A DNA stretch of 64,000 nt from Adiantum capillus-veneris (taxonomy: Eukaryota > Streptophyta > Polypodiopsida > Polypodiales > Pteridaceae). Both the position numbers and the translations under genes were made by a program. Shown one piece after another: positions 22,899-33,550 of the stretch. The DNA is taken from positions 59,467,120-59,531,119 of the forward strand of contig CM043956.1 of NCBI GenBank assembly GCA_014529385.2, given 5' to 3'. The notes under the pieces are model-generated. The model had not been told where the DNA came from and searched no databases. It saw only the letters and a list, made by a program, of their open reading frames with translations. Position 1 is the first letter of the stretch, and each line of letters starts with the position of its first letter.

Positions 22899-23181
22899 GC
22901 CTGCCTATCCTCTCCCAATATATTGAAGAAATGTGGAGGGGCTATAGAATGTTGGATGGAAGTGTTTCATATAATCATACGGCTACAAATGTCCATCGAT
23001 GCAAAGGTCAACATTAATGTCACCAGCAACACGACATTATTGTTATGATCTTTGGTCACCCACATGTGTCGCTTTCGATGCAAACTCCGTGGACAAATGA
23101 ATATGTAAGTTTGTAGTCTATGGAGTATGTCGTGGAGGAACAAGGTACCAAGGAGCTGATCCTAAGAAAACATATGGACAA
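22899..23181. other. No gene seen
   Basis: Non-coding stretch between the minus-strand relic and a purine-rich tract. Confidence 0.3.
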
Positions 23182-23330
23182 GCGAGGGGGGGAGGGCGTG
23201 GATAGGAAGGAGGGAAAAAAGGGACCGGGGATAGGAGGAGAGCTGGGTGAAAGGGGGGGGGGGGGGGGAGGAGAAGAGAAGAGGGAGAGTGGAAGGAGGG
23301 AAAAAAAGGACATTGAAAGAGTGGACTTTT
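23182..23330. repeat. Homopurine-rich tract with 16-base G run
   Basis: About 150 bases of almost pure A/G on the plus strand, including a 16-G run at 23253-23268. The long open frames on both strands are composition artefacts. Confidence 0.85.
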
Positions 23331-23749
23331 GGTGAGTGTGAGTAACAAAAAGTCCATAAATTTTTTTTTTTTTGATGTGCGTATAGCTTAGGGGGAACTT
23401 TTTATCAAAAAATAGTGAAATTAAGTATTAAAAAAAATGACACTTTTTGACGCTTATCTATGCATGTTTTTGATGATGTGTCATGGAAAATTGAAAGAAG
23501 TGAGTAATTAATGCAACACCCCCTTTTTCTCTTTTACTTTAAAAAGCTAGTAAGACAAAGGACTCCATCCTACATGGGTGTTAAAAAAAAAGGCTAGCGA
23601 AGTATATTAAAAAGTAGCTTCATGAATGCTCTTGTCCCCTTAACCCTCCAAAACATTAGCTTTAATGCCTCAAAATTAGGGACTCTTATATGGACCATGC
23701 AAGGTCCATATTTTTCCTAATGGTACTGCAAAAATTATCTCGAAAAACA

Positions 23750-24045
23750 ATTTATAGATTGAAATGGATAAGGGATCCCTTTTATTGGTGAAAAATTTAA
23801 AGCTAATGGTTTTATAAATAGTCCTAAAACACACATAATATGTAGGTTTTACATATGGTGACCCCCCTCCCTCCCCTCCCCCCCCCCCCCCCCCCCCCCA
23901 AATCAAAAGTACAACTATACTTGAGGGGAGGCATCACCATATGTAAAACCTATATATCATGTACATTTAGGGACTATCTATGAAAACCCTTAGCAATGAA
24001 TTTTCTACCAATATAAGGGACCCTTTTCCTATTGAGTCTATAAAT
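23750..24045. repeat. Fold-back (inverted) repeat around a poly-C loop
   Basis: The arms are ~110 bases each and similar along most of their length. The inner 19 bases are perfectly complementary: TAGGTTTTACATATGGTGA at 23843-23861 and its reverse complement at 23934-23952. The loop contains a long C run (~23878-23899). Outside ~23750 and ~24045 the pairing fades. It resembles a MITE or fold-back element; no target duplication was assigned. Confidence 0.75.
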
Positions 24046-24562
24046 AAAATAATCCCTACTGTTGAACCCACATGATAGGCTTTTTTAATTGTAGTGAGAC
24101 TAATTTGAAGGACACGTCTCTATTTTGCATGGCAGGCTTGTTCAAAACTTTTAGCTAGTTTGAAGCACCCATCTGCTTCTGTGAGCCTTCTCACGTCCTA
24201 TTCTTTGCATGTTGGAGAGGGGGCACTCCCTACGGAAGTATTCCTTTGTCTGCCAAAAGCCCTTCAGTGGCTCATCCAAGTCCTTTGATGCACAAACTAT
24301 CTAATTGACACAATTTGATTATTGGATATCTTCTTGGAGGATGCAGCCACATGAGATTCCTTCTCATGCTTTCGAACTGGTGGAACATCTACAAAGGAAG
24401 TCATAGCCTTTGCCTCAGGCTCCCTGTGATTCTAGGATGCTCATAAAAAACTTTTGGCATGTACATAGTAGTGTGTATGCATGGGCATGTGTACATCAAG
24501 ATGTGAAAATATGCATTTGAAATCCTTTCCAACTTAATATTGGGTTTCAAATATGGTAGAGA

Positions 24563-24768
24563 CAATGTACACATTGTAAATAGTCATGTTTGTGTGTCGA
24601 TGATCCCACATATGTACATAATTGGGCACGGTTTTGGAGCCTTGTATGTGGTGCCAAGTACACATATTTACAATGTACACATTGTAAATAGTCATGTTTG
24701 TGTGTCGATGATCCCACATATGTACATAATTGGGCACGGTTTTGGAGCCTTGTATGTGGTGCCAAGTA
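24563..24768. repeat. Two-copy tandem repeat, ~108 bp period
   Basis: A 98-bp unit beginning CAATGTACACATTGTAAATA occurs at 24563-24660 and 24671-24768 with a 10-base linker, and looks essentially identical. The junction forms a near-perfect palindrome (TTTACAATGT AC ACATTGTAAA, 24667-24688). Confidence 0.9.
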
Positions 24769-26753
24769 GATTCTTTTTTCCATATGGTATTATTTCAAGC
24801 TTTCTAGAAGGTAAATAATGAAAATGGGGAGTGTGGGCATGCTCATCTTGCCTTGAAAGTTTGACACATGCGTCTAATTGCGGTGCACCATATGCAGTGA
24901 TACCTGAATCACTTTAACAGTGATCAAAAGTAGAATTTTGATATGCAACCATGAAATTCGAGTATCAAGAATCAAGCTTACAAAGTTTGAAAATTTTTTG
25001 ACTTCGTTGGGCATTTTTTCCCCAAAGAAATGTTTGTTGGGGTTCAAAATTGGCCGAAATGGCCCTAAAAAGGCCAAAATTTGGATCCAAATGGTGTGAA
25101 AAGATTTCTTTTTGCCACCTCACTCATGGTTCCATGAGTGTACAAGTTGGAAGGTTCTTTCTTGACCAAATATCATCACTTTCTTCTCTTTCTGTGTAAG
25201 AAGGATTACGGCTTTTAAAGGTGGTCCTATGTAGTCCCGACTTCTTTGCTTCCTGTTTTCAAGTGTGTGGAGTGAATGAGTTTTCTTTTTTCTCTTCAAT
25301 TTGGTACTTGGGAGAGTATATGGGAGTTTTGAGGTCTCCATGGATGTATGTATGTGTGTGAAATTGAGGGAAGAAGGTATGGATTTCTCCAAGACAATCT
25401 CACCCTATATCCGTGCCTTTGGGGTTGAGGCTATATCAAAGAGTCCAACAAATTAGAGTTTGGTGTTGGTTTTGCAATGGTTTGAGAGATTCCTTTTGTG
25501 GCTAGATTTTTGGTGTTTATAATGATCCTTCTTGTTTCTTTTGTTGGTACTTGTGATTCCAAGCATTGATAAACTTGTCTCACTTCGTAGCGCCGACAGG
25601 TAGGTAGGGGCTTGTAGTTCGAGAAGTTTGGAGCTTCAATGGATTGAGGGGGAGGTTTTGCATTGAACTCTTGAGTGGTCTTGTGTGAGATAAGGAGAAT
25701 AAGGGAGATCCTTGTTTTGTGTTAAGGTATGAGTGTGTACATGGTGTCTTTTGCTCCATCATCTTTTGGTGATCTTGCTAGGGAGCGGAATTTTTTTAGT
25801 TGTGCACTCAAAAGTTGGAGTTTGAGAAGCGATGTTTCCAATTTTGGATGTTAAAGATAATTAATGATGGTAGTTCCACTCTAGCCGTTTATTTTTAGAG
25901 GTTTCAAGGATATAGATGATTGGTTATTAACATTGGAGTAACCTTAGTCGTGAATACCTGAGGGGGTGCATCCGGGCTGCAGGTTTGGATTCTATTTAAC
26001 AAGTTCCGTCTGAACTGTATGTATGCATATTCTAGGTCATGATGTTGAATACCTATAATTCTCTTATTTGTCTGCGCGATATCATTTTGTTTTCTTGAAT
26101 CTTAGTGACATTCCCAAGTTGTGTGCTTGCATTCTGACACGACATCGAGTAAGACTAGCGACCATAATTAACCACAAACTTGAGAAACCTACAAAGGTGG
26201 AGTCCATGTCATCAACGAGTGAGAAGCGGTGGCCAACATGTTTAGGCAAACAAAATCACATGGTCTGCCATCCCCCATTACAACCCCACCAAGATAGAGA
26301 GGACATTTGCAGCAATTCGTATAACCCAAGTCCCCACTCTGGTGAAACGAGAAGACCTGTGGGAGAAAAGGGCATTTGAAGAAAAAAGGTGGAAGTTAAA
26401 GACACATTGGCACAAATGGATCAGACACAACTCGTTTGTCTTTTGGACACTTGTCTTGATTTGAAATCAGCACCAAAACTCCTACAAACAACCCCTCCTT
26501 CCCCAAGCCACATATATGCTCCGGATAGTGTGAGTCCAAACCATCCCTTCCTGCCCTGGTCGGATTGAGTCTTGGAGGGGGTGTTGCCGCAATTGCAAGA
26601 ATCTTGCTCGATGTAACTGCAGGTGGTTGTCCTACATCTGTCAAGCCTTTGCTTTTGGATCCACTTGGGCCAACGAGGGGGGGACTAGTGTGCCTATAGG
26701 ACTCCCATCGGATCCTCTATTGTTAATGGTACCGTTATTGATTGGACCAACAA
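24769..26753. other. Non-coding stretch; no gene supported
   Basis: The short open frames on both strands have no recognisable motif. Around 26500-26640 the sequence may be leader of the gag relic that follows, but I cannot show it. Confidence 0.35.
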
Positions 26754-27143
26754 TTACGGGAGTTTTTGACATGGCACGATTAGGCATTAAGCACCATGGG
26801 TTTAAGTACAACAAATTTGTGGGGAAATCATATGAAGATATAGATTCTCATGTATGATCATTTGAGCAGTGGTATGCACTACTAGATAGGAGTAGTGATG
26901 GAGTGCACAAGGAAGCGGTTTTTGAAACCACCTTAAGCGAAAAAATTTAAAGTGTCTGGAAAAATACCCAATCAACTATTTCAAAACATTTTTGAAAATT
27001 GTCGTGGCATTCTTAAAAAGATTTCCTATAGAGAAGACAACCTCATAGATGCTAAAATGCTTATAGCTATGCAAGCATAAAAGATTTAATATGGAAATTT
27101 ACATGGCAAAGTTCTACATGTTACTACAAAGAGTGGAAACAAA
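26754..27143 (+). pseudogene. N-terminal gag fragment of a gypsy element, split by copia A
   Basis: The translation reads FKYNKFVGKSYEDIDSHV, then (after a stop) FEQWYALLDRSSDGVHKEAV, and close to the copia LTR MAKFYMLLQRVETN. This has the pattern of a retrotransposon gag core (domain start, particle-forming helices, FYMLLQR near the end). Stops and frame changes interrupt it. The coding sequence stops at the start of the copia A LTR and seems to resume after its right LTR at ~49480, so this element is the host of copia A. Confidence 0.55.
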
Positions 27144-27347
27144 TGTTAGCAATATACATGTGGTAGTGATGTGTGTGAACACACTTAGGACCACCGGGGC
27201 ATTTTTCCCCTCAGTAGGAGGTTTTTTCCCCCTGTGCATTGTATATACGCCCATTCATTCTAGGGCTATCTATCTTTCCATTGCACACTAAGTAAAACAC
27301 CCTCTGTTGTGTGCCTTGGGCTTCCTTCATCTTCTCCAAGCAATGTG
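27144..27347 (+). repeat. Left LTR of copia A
   Basis: Starts TGTTAGCAATATACATGTGG. It matches 49222-49423 with scattered substitutions. The exact 3' end is uncertain by a few bases. Confidence 0.85.
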
Positions 27348-27358
27348 TGTTATCAGAG
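27348..27358 (+). other. Primer-binding site of copia A
   Basis: TGTTATCAGAG differs by one base from TGGTATCAGAG, the complement of initiator-Met tRNA. Confidence 0.75.
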
Positions 27359-27705
27359 TAGGTTGCATTCTCCTGGGATTAGTCGCCAACAGCTCCAGCA
27401 CACACCTGCTCACTTCTCTGATTTCAATTTGCTTTGGCGAGCGTTCACAAGTCGACAAAAATTTCGGGAGGACTTGAAGAGCTCAATCTACTCAAATTTC
27501 TCATTTCGGGCTCATAGGCCTTCGTTTCCACTACAAGCAGTATTGCACATGCTATTTTGTCATTTTGTGCAGAATTTTTGTCAGTGCCGTTTTCTGCATA
27601 ACAGGTCCCTTACAGTCTTCTACGGTTTGTGCTATATAGAAGGTGCTGTTTCCACTTCATTTCTCCTCTTTTCGAGTACTTTTCACATCAGGTGCAACAT
27701 TTACC

Positions 27706-27975
27706 ATGGCTGACAACAACACAGATGTGTCAAGATGTTTGCTGTTGAGGACATACTAGATGGGCACAATTGCCCTATGTGGGCTTACATGATGCAACAT
27801 GTTCTTGTGTGAAAGGACATCTAGAATATTGTGGAGGGTATTGATGTATGTCCTGGTTTTGAGGACGTAGGCGATGTTGAGGATGTTGCAGGTCTTGCTG
27901 CAAGGATTGCTGCTGTTAGAGTTGTTTGGCCTATGAGATAGAACAAGCTCGTTGGGATGTAAAGGATGCACAGGC
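27706..27975 (+). pseudogene. N-terminal gag of copia A
   Basis: Starts ATG 27706 (MADNNTD). After an early frame change it reads VEDILDGHNCPMWAYMMQHVL, NIVEGIDVCPGFEDVGDVED, and ends ...KDAQAH at the left TIR. The pattern (hxGxNYxxWxxxM) is the N-terminus of plant copia gag. The missing continuation is found at 44978. Confidence 0.8.
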
Positions 27976-28021
27976 TCACATTAGGAAGTGAATGGGATAT
28001 AGGAGGGCCTCTTTATTTGGC
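27976..28021 (+). repeat. Left terminal inverted repeat of the 17 kb element
   Basis: CACATTAGGAAGTGAATGGG at the outer end and GGGCCTCTTTATTTGGCA at the inner end; 6 mismatches to the reverse complement of 44932-44977 over 46 bases. Confidence 0.82.
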
Positions 28022-28210
28022 AGTTTAAGGGAATGCTTAAATATTAAGCCAAGTTTGACCAAGCCTAAAAGAGAGGGCAAAAAGGCCTATGCTGAGATTT
28101 TTAAAAAAGCCATTTCCATATTTTGAATTTGAAAATAGTCTATTTAGTAGCCCAAAAGAGAGGTGGGTAAATGAATTTTAAAATGTCCTTTTCTCCTCTT
28201 CTCTCTCTAA

Positions 28211-28220
28211 TATATAAAAG
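28211..28220 (+). promoter_or_regulatory. TATA box for plus-strand transcription of the TIR element
   Basis: TATATAAAAG lies ~235 bases inside the left end and is followed by a CT-rich leader (28221-28700) and the ATG at 28756. Confidence 0.5.
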
Positions 28221-28755
28221 ACTCTCTCTCACTTAGAACTCATTAAAGGAGGCACTTTTTAGCCCCCCTGCCAGAAAAGAAAATTTTCTACATTCTCTCA
28301 CTGCATTCTCTCTCTAAAACGTGAGCCAACTGTCTCTCTCTTTCTTTCCCCCCTTTTCTCTCATGTCATTTCCTCTTTCAACAATTAAGGAACATTCTTG
28401 ACTGCCTCTTTCTGAAAAAGTGAAGACCTCAAGGTTCCAAATCTGCCCTCTCTCCCACTCTCTCTTCCTTTATTGTCTTTCTATCACCCACTCCCTCCCT
28501 CTCTCTCTCTCTCTCTCATGCTTCTCCCACTCCAGCTCCAGCTGAATGCAACAATATTTCTCTCTCTACAGTCATGATCAACAATTCGAATTCAAAGGAG
28601 ATTGAGTTGCACTCCCTCTCTTTCTTCCCTCCACAATATAACCCTTTTCTCCTATCTCTGATTACTCTCCACTTCTTTCCTCCATAGCCACCTTTACCTG
28701 CTTGTAGCAGTCACCATTACACATTCTCACTAATTTTCTTGATTAACTAACACAA

Positions 28756-29340
28756 ATGTCATTCAATCCCCTACCACTGCAAGACATTACTAACAAGTCA
28801 AAACTATATCGATTAAATGCTGATTTAGAGTAGGAATATGCTACTGTGCGACTCGGCACATCTAATCCCAATGCTGGAGACCAGCTACGGAACCATGGAT
28901 GCAAGCCAATCAACTTATGGGTTGATGGCCATATTTACCGTGGCCATCCAATGACCAATGCATCACCGCCTTTCCGTAATGTCACTGAGCTACTGCGTTT
29001 TGTTGGAGATGGGAGAGATAGATTGTTTGTCTACTGCTAAAGATTATATTCAAATTTTGTCAATGAAAGGGAAGCAAGAAAACATCTCCGTGCTGCCTAT
29101 TCATCATTGCAAGAGAAGTACGTGAAAGACATTCAACAAGTCAGAGAGGAAACCAACGAGAAGACAAAGCAGCTTGTAAGGTCTATACCTGCCCTAGAAG
29201 AGGGTTACCTATGTAAAATTTTAAGCCTAAATATCAGTTGGCAAAAGATGCTATTTTTAGCAGGTTTCAGCGATCATATGTCATTTTTGTGTTGTGATCC
29301 TTGTATAACTTTTAATTCTGGTCAAATTCGATTTTTGTGA
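28756..29340 (+). pseudogene. First plus-strand coding relic of the TIR element, unknown family
   Basis: One frame starts at ATG 28756 (MSFNPLPLQDITNKSKLYRL) and continues with stops at ~28831 (TAG) and 29038 (TAA). It includes HGCKPINLWVDGHIYRGHP and RFVGDGRDRLFVYC. A Glu/Lys-rich helix (YVKDIQQVREETNEKTKQLV, ~29122-29180) may be a coiled coil. A splice donor could lie near 29205 (GAG/GTTACC). No family was recognised. Its position right after a TATA box and leader at the element end suggests it is an element gene, perhaps the first exons of the large protein decoded further downstream. Confidence 0.45.
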
Positions 29341-29886
29341 AAAAATTTCAAAAATAGAAAGTTTTTGACACCCGGTATAATCTAGGGTTGACCAGCTCGT
29401 CAAACTGTGCACCGACCCAGGTTACCTTAAAAATATGGTCCGAACACCAGAGGTTGCTATTTATGGCAGGTAGTCGTATCTGCTACCTGCAGGTCTTTCT
29501 CGAGTTAGCAAGTTTCAGAATTGAATTTGAGTTAGTATAGATCAAGTTAGCCTAAGGTTAGCATTTTCTAGGGTATGTATGGCATGAATGTGGATGTGCA
29601 TGCATGGGTATGCATGGGCATGGATGTGCATGCATGGTCATGCGTATGCATGGAAATGTATCCCCATCATGTATGGACATGGGTCATGTGTATAGCTAGT
29701 CTTGTGACAAGTGTTAGGTTAGGTATGGAAAGTGTAGCATGGAAACTAAGCATGGCCTAGATAGGGTGGAGCATGGGCCAACGAGTGAGGTGTGGGCAAT
29801 GGAGCATGGGACTAGGACACCACAAACCCTCAATTTGGCAAGAAGCTAGCACTACCTTCCCTTGTGGAGTTCGATTTTTGAAAGTA

Positions 29887-29920
<34 letters not shown>

Positions 29921-31238
29921 TGAAAGGGAGTATTAGGCAAGTGAGGACACCTCACTAGGGAAAACCCCACACTTGGCATGGCACTTGGAGGGGTGTGTGT
30001 GTGTGTGTGTGTGTGCATGGGCTCTCCAGCTCCAATTTTAGCAAGCCATATCGACCCTCCTTGAGGGGGATGCCTATACAAGTGTAGCTCACCCCTCTCT
30101 AGGTACACACAACACCAAGTCTTACAAGAAAGTGTTGCTGCCAGAGATTCCATTAGAGGATCTTACCTACATCAATTAGCACACACAAGGAGGCTTAATC
30201 AAGGTGAATTAATTCAAGTTATGTTACTCTAATTGCTCCATAGCCTCTTCTCTCTGGAGGACCTATGTTGAGCCTACCCTATTCTATTATTTTTGTTAGC
30301 TAGTTACAACATAATTTCTACTCTCTAGTGTCTATTAATGTGGGTGATTATCAATAGACTTTTACCTATTGATCATTCCCTTCCTTGCCCGATTAAGGAG
30401 CACTAAAGCTACCCTAATCTCTCAAGGAGATCTACTTTCTCTTAAATATGTATAATCAATGTTTAATTGTTTCCTATCCACCTATGTGATTTTTGTTAAG
30501 AAGGAATTAATCTTCCTCTTATGCTCTAGTTAATACATGATTAAAGGGTGAAATCAATCTCTCTTGTGCATTTAATTTTTGCATGATTATGTTCCCTTGT
30601 GCATTAAAAATTATGTATGATTAGAGTTCTATTTGCACTAATCTAATTGCACATATTTATGCATGGTAAAGTAGATTCTGATCCTCTCTTTTACCTAAGT
30701 CTATGCATGGCTATGGGCATACATTGTGCATAGTATTGATGAGTCAAAAGTGATGCATGGATGTGATTCCTATATTGCATATGGTGGATGTAGTTTATGG
30801 TAATATTATGGTGAAGATTATGTATGTGTGTTTATGGTAAGCTTGTTTTCTTGATTCATGGTCAAGTGACTAATTAGGGAAGAATTACCCTCCTTTCTAT
30901 GTAACATTAGATACCTAATTAGGGAAAGAATTCTTTTACTCTAAATCACTTGTGCATAACAACATGTCGATTATTCTTAGCTAGTTTCCCCCTTGTCAAT
31001 GTTGCTTTACACAAGTTTACGTGCGATTAGCCATAACTCAAATCAACTTCTACTTGAGGAAAGCTATGGCTTAAAAGCATTTCATTACACTCTCCTAGAT
31101 GTACAGTATTGTTATGAGTAAGATTAGGTACTCTTTTTCCTAAACCTTGTGGATGCCGAATCATTGTTGATATGGTTACTTGATACCATATTTTAGTCCT
31201 TCTTTCTTTAGAGTTTTTCTAACCCAAGGTAGTGAGAT
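29341..31238. other. Non-coding part of the TIR element with simple repeats
   Basis: No supported exon. It holds ATGCATGG-type short repeats at ~29575-29690, a (GT)n(GA)n tract at ~29885-29922 and (GT)n at ~29992-30016. The rest is AT-rich. It may be an intron or a further insertion. Confidence 0.4.
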
Positions 31239-31391
31239 ATGGCCCCCAAAAGGACACGTTTTGGTGGTGCTAACGACCGTGAGGTAGGAACTAGCAACAT
31301 GGCGAACAACGGTAAAGCACCAATGAGAGAGGAAAATTCGGCCATCTCACGAGGCATTGAAGAGGAAATTCATGAGGTAGGATGGATTTTA
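31239..31391 (+). pseudogene. Small plus-strand exon-like ORF, unknown
   Basis: Reads MAPKRTRFGGANDREVGTSN, then MREENSAISRGIEEEIHE, and meets a possible splice donor at GAG/GTAGG (~31377). A basic, polar, tail-like sequence. It could be the first exon of the large protein whose middle lies at 32.2-33.3 kb. Confidence 0.4.
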
Positions 31392-31639
31392 TTTGGTATT
31401 TTACATAAGCATTGCATTATGATAACTTTAGAAATGTTTAAACTCCCCGAAATATGTTGGAAATCCAATTGAGACAACGGCATTAGTATTTTTAAAGGTT
31501 TTATTTAAATTTAAGTTTGAAGTAAATAGGAAGTAAATGCTTTATGGAAAGACTACTTTGAGGTAGGAAAGAATGGTTGTTAGGAAAAACTATCTCAAAC
31601 AAGTTTCATTCATTATTCCAATGTCGATTTAGTCTGAAC

Positions 31640-33314
31640 CCCCTACTGATCACAGGGTGGTAGCTTACGAGGTTATTGCAGGAGCTAAATCCACGACTTG
31701 CTTTCTATGCGGTGGATATGTCCATGGCTTGCTTTCTATGCAATGGATACATGATTTTGCACGGAGAGTTACTCCATGAATTGGGTGAATCATGGACTGG
31801 TTGTATGGGCGGCCAGTTGACAACGGGTGGAGTTCACACTCGATGGAGGTCTTCACGACTCTAGGACATTGGAATTTTTGATAAAGTATTGTTTGTTGAG
31901 TACCTTTTCCTAGGAAAGATAGGTTTTGGTGCCGATTTGACAATGTTTAAAGGGCTATCTTAATGAACTTGTGGTGGAAATCATAAAAAAGTACCCTAAG
32001 TGTTGAACAACAATGTGTTAGTAATTAGGCCACATAAAGACTCTGTGTGAGTGCGGGGAGGAAAGTGGGGGCTTGGCTCAGGTTTCAAAAGCCTACAAGA
32101 CGGGTGTCCCGATCATTCAGGAACTCTCTGCCCTGTGCAATAGAGTATGTCATTAGATGTCTCTTTACGCCAGAAGCTTTTCATCTCCCACATGAGACAC
32201 ATGAGTCCCCCAAATGGTATTTTAATCACACCCCAATCGTTGACGTGCAACAATAAGAAGGACAACAATTGCAGGTTTCAGCTCTGGGTATGTTCCAAGT
32301 GGAGTGGCATTTGGCAGGAGACACATGAGTCCCCCAAATGGTATTTTAATCACACCCCAATCGTTGACGTGCAACAATAAGAAGGACAACAATTGCAGGT
32401 TTCAGCTCTGGGTACGTTCCAAGTGGAGTGGCATTTGGCAGGAGACTTGAAAACTCTCAAGTGTATGTTAGGATGCAAGCAAGGTGCAATAACCCTCTTT
32501 CCGTGCATTTATTGTTGCCACAATAAAGTCTCATTAGGAACTGAGGGCAAGGGTAAGGGTAAGGGTAAGGGTAAGGGTGGCAAAGCTGCAGTCAACTCTG
32601 CAAAAGGTAAGGGTAAGGATGGCAAAGCTGCAATCAATCCTGCAAAAGGTGTGACCACTACACAAACAGTGGGTAAAGCACTACAACAATGGTATCCTCA
32701 GTTGTAACCAGAGTGTACCCCCTAATCGAGACATGGACGATCCAAATTGAGATCCTATTCTATCGATTCCTCTAATAAATGTGCATGTGAGCACTCTTCA
32801 TGCCCGTCTATGAATTCTTGACAAGTTGCTTATGCTCCGTATTAATTATGCTTGGAATATGGAGTCTGCAGAAAAAAGGGAAGAGTGTATCAGAGAACTC
32901 GAATCTATTCTATCAAGCGTTGGCCTACATGGGGTGGAGTAGAGTTGTCAAAGGACAAGAAGGAATCTGGAAGTACACAGGATCGTCCTAATAAAATATG
33001 TAGGGGTGATAGTAAAGCTAGGCATATGATTTCAGACTACTCTAACTCCCAAATTCCCAATGAGTGTCAATCGTGGAAAAAAGTGTGACATTACCACCTA
33101 CAGAGGTAACGAAGCAGCCGTAGGAATTAAGCGTGCTTGTGTGTGGCAGTCTGTAGATGATATTTTTTGTTTGCTTGAAAAGGTAAATCTAACTTCTGCT
33201 AAGATATCCACCTTAAAGCTTGTAATCAATAGTCTCATAGCGCAAATGATGGATGCCTGGGGGGAAACGCACATAAGACATTACATGGTGGGTTGCACTT
33301 TGTCTTTGCAATGA
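31640..33314 (+). pseudogene. Large transposon-associated protein relic (GDLK...FPCIYC type)
   Basis: Broken frames read SPKWYFNHTPIVDVQQ, VSALGTFQVEWHLAGDLKTL, KCMLGCKQGAITLFPCIYCC (32205-32525), a Gly/Lys-rich insert KGKGKGKGKGGK (32548-32600), STLHARL-stop-ILDKLLMLRINYAW and EKREECIRELESILSSVGLH (~32785-32945), then QIPNECQSWKKV and MDAWGETHIRHYM (~33050-33280). GD-(hydrophobic)-LxxLG...PC-x-YC resembles a family of large eukaryotic transposon-linked proteins that I cannot name. The 13592-13870 fragment looks like the C-terminal end of the same family. Reaction unknown. A 124-bp tandem duplication shifts the frame. Confidence 0.5.
32194..32441 (+). repeat. 124-bp tandem duplication in coding sequence
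   Basis: Copies at 32194-32317 and 32318-32441 are nearly identical (one T/C difference seen). The length is not a multiple of three, so it breaks the reading frame of the large protein. Confidence 0.9.
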
Positions 33315-33550
33315 AAAAACATCAGTGTGCCACGTGATTTGTTGACGCCCCAATCAGTGGTTCCATGTAACAAATTTCGATAATTTTTGAGTTTTTTAAA
33401 ATTTTTAATGGTATTATTGAGTTTTTAAGTTTCTTTTATAAAATTAGTACTTTATAAGTCAAAACTCACGACTTGAAGTTCATTTCTTGTTTGCACATTC
33501 TAGAAGATCAACTCGAGCACAAACGCACACGCACTCACATCTTGCACCAC

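Noticed and set aside
23056-23357. Long Pro/Ser and Gly/Arg/Glu frames on both strands
   Set aside because: Artefact of the homopurine tract and G run.
24540-24818. Frame with repeated VNSHVCVSMIPHMYIIGHGF peptide
   Set aside because: The repeat is due to the 108-bp tandem duplication; both strands are open and no motif is present.
32545-32580. (GGGTAA)n stretch resembling telomere repeat
   Set aside because: The unit is GGGTAA on the plus strand, not GGGTTA/TTTAGGG or their complements, and it encodes a Gly/Lys run within a protein relic.
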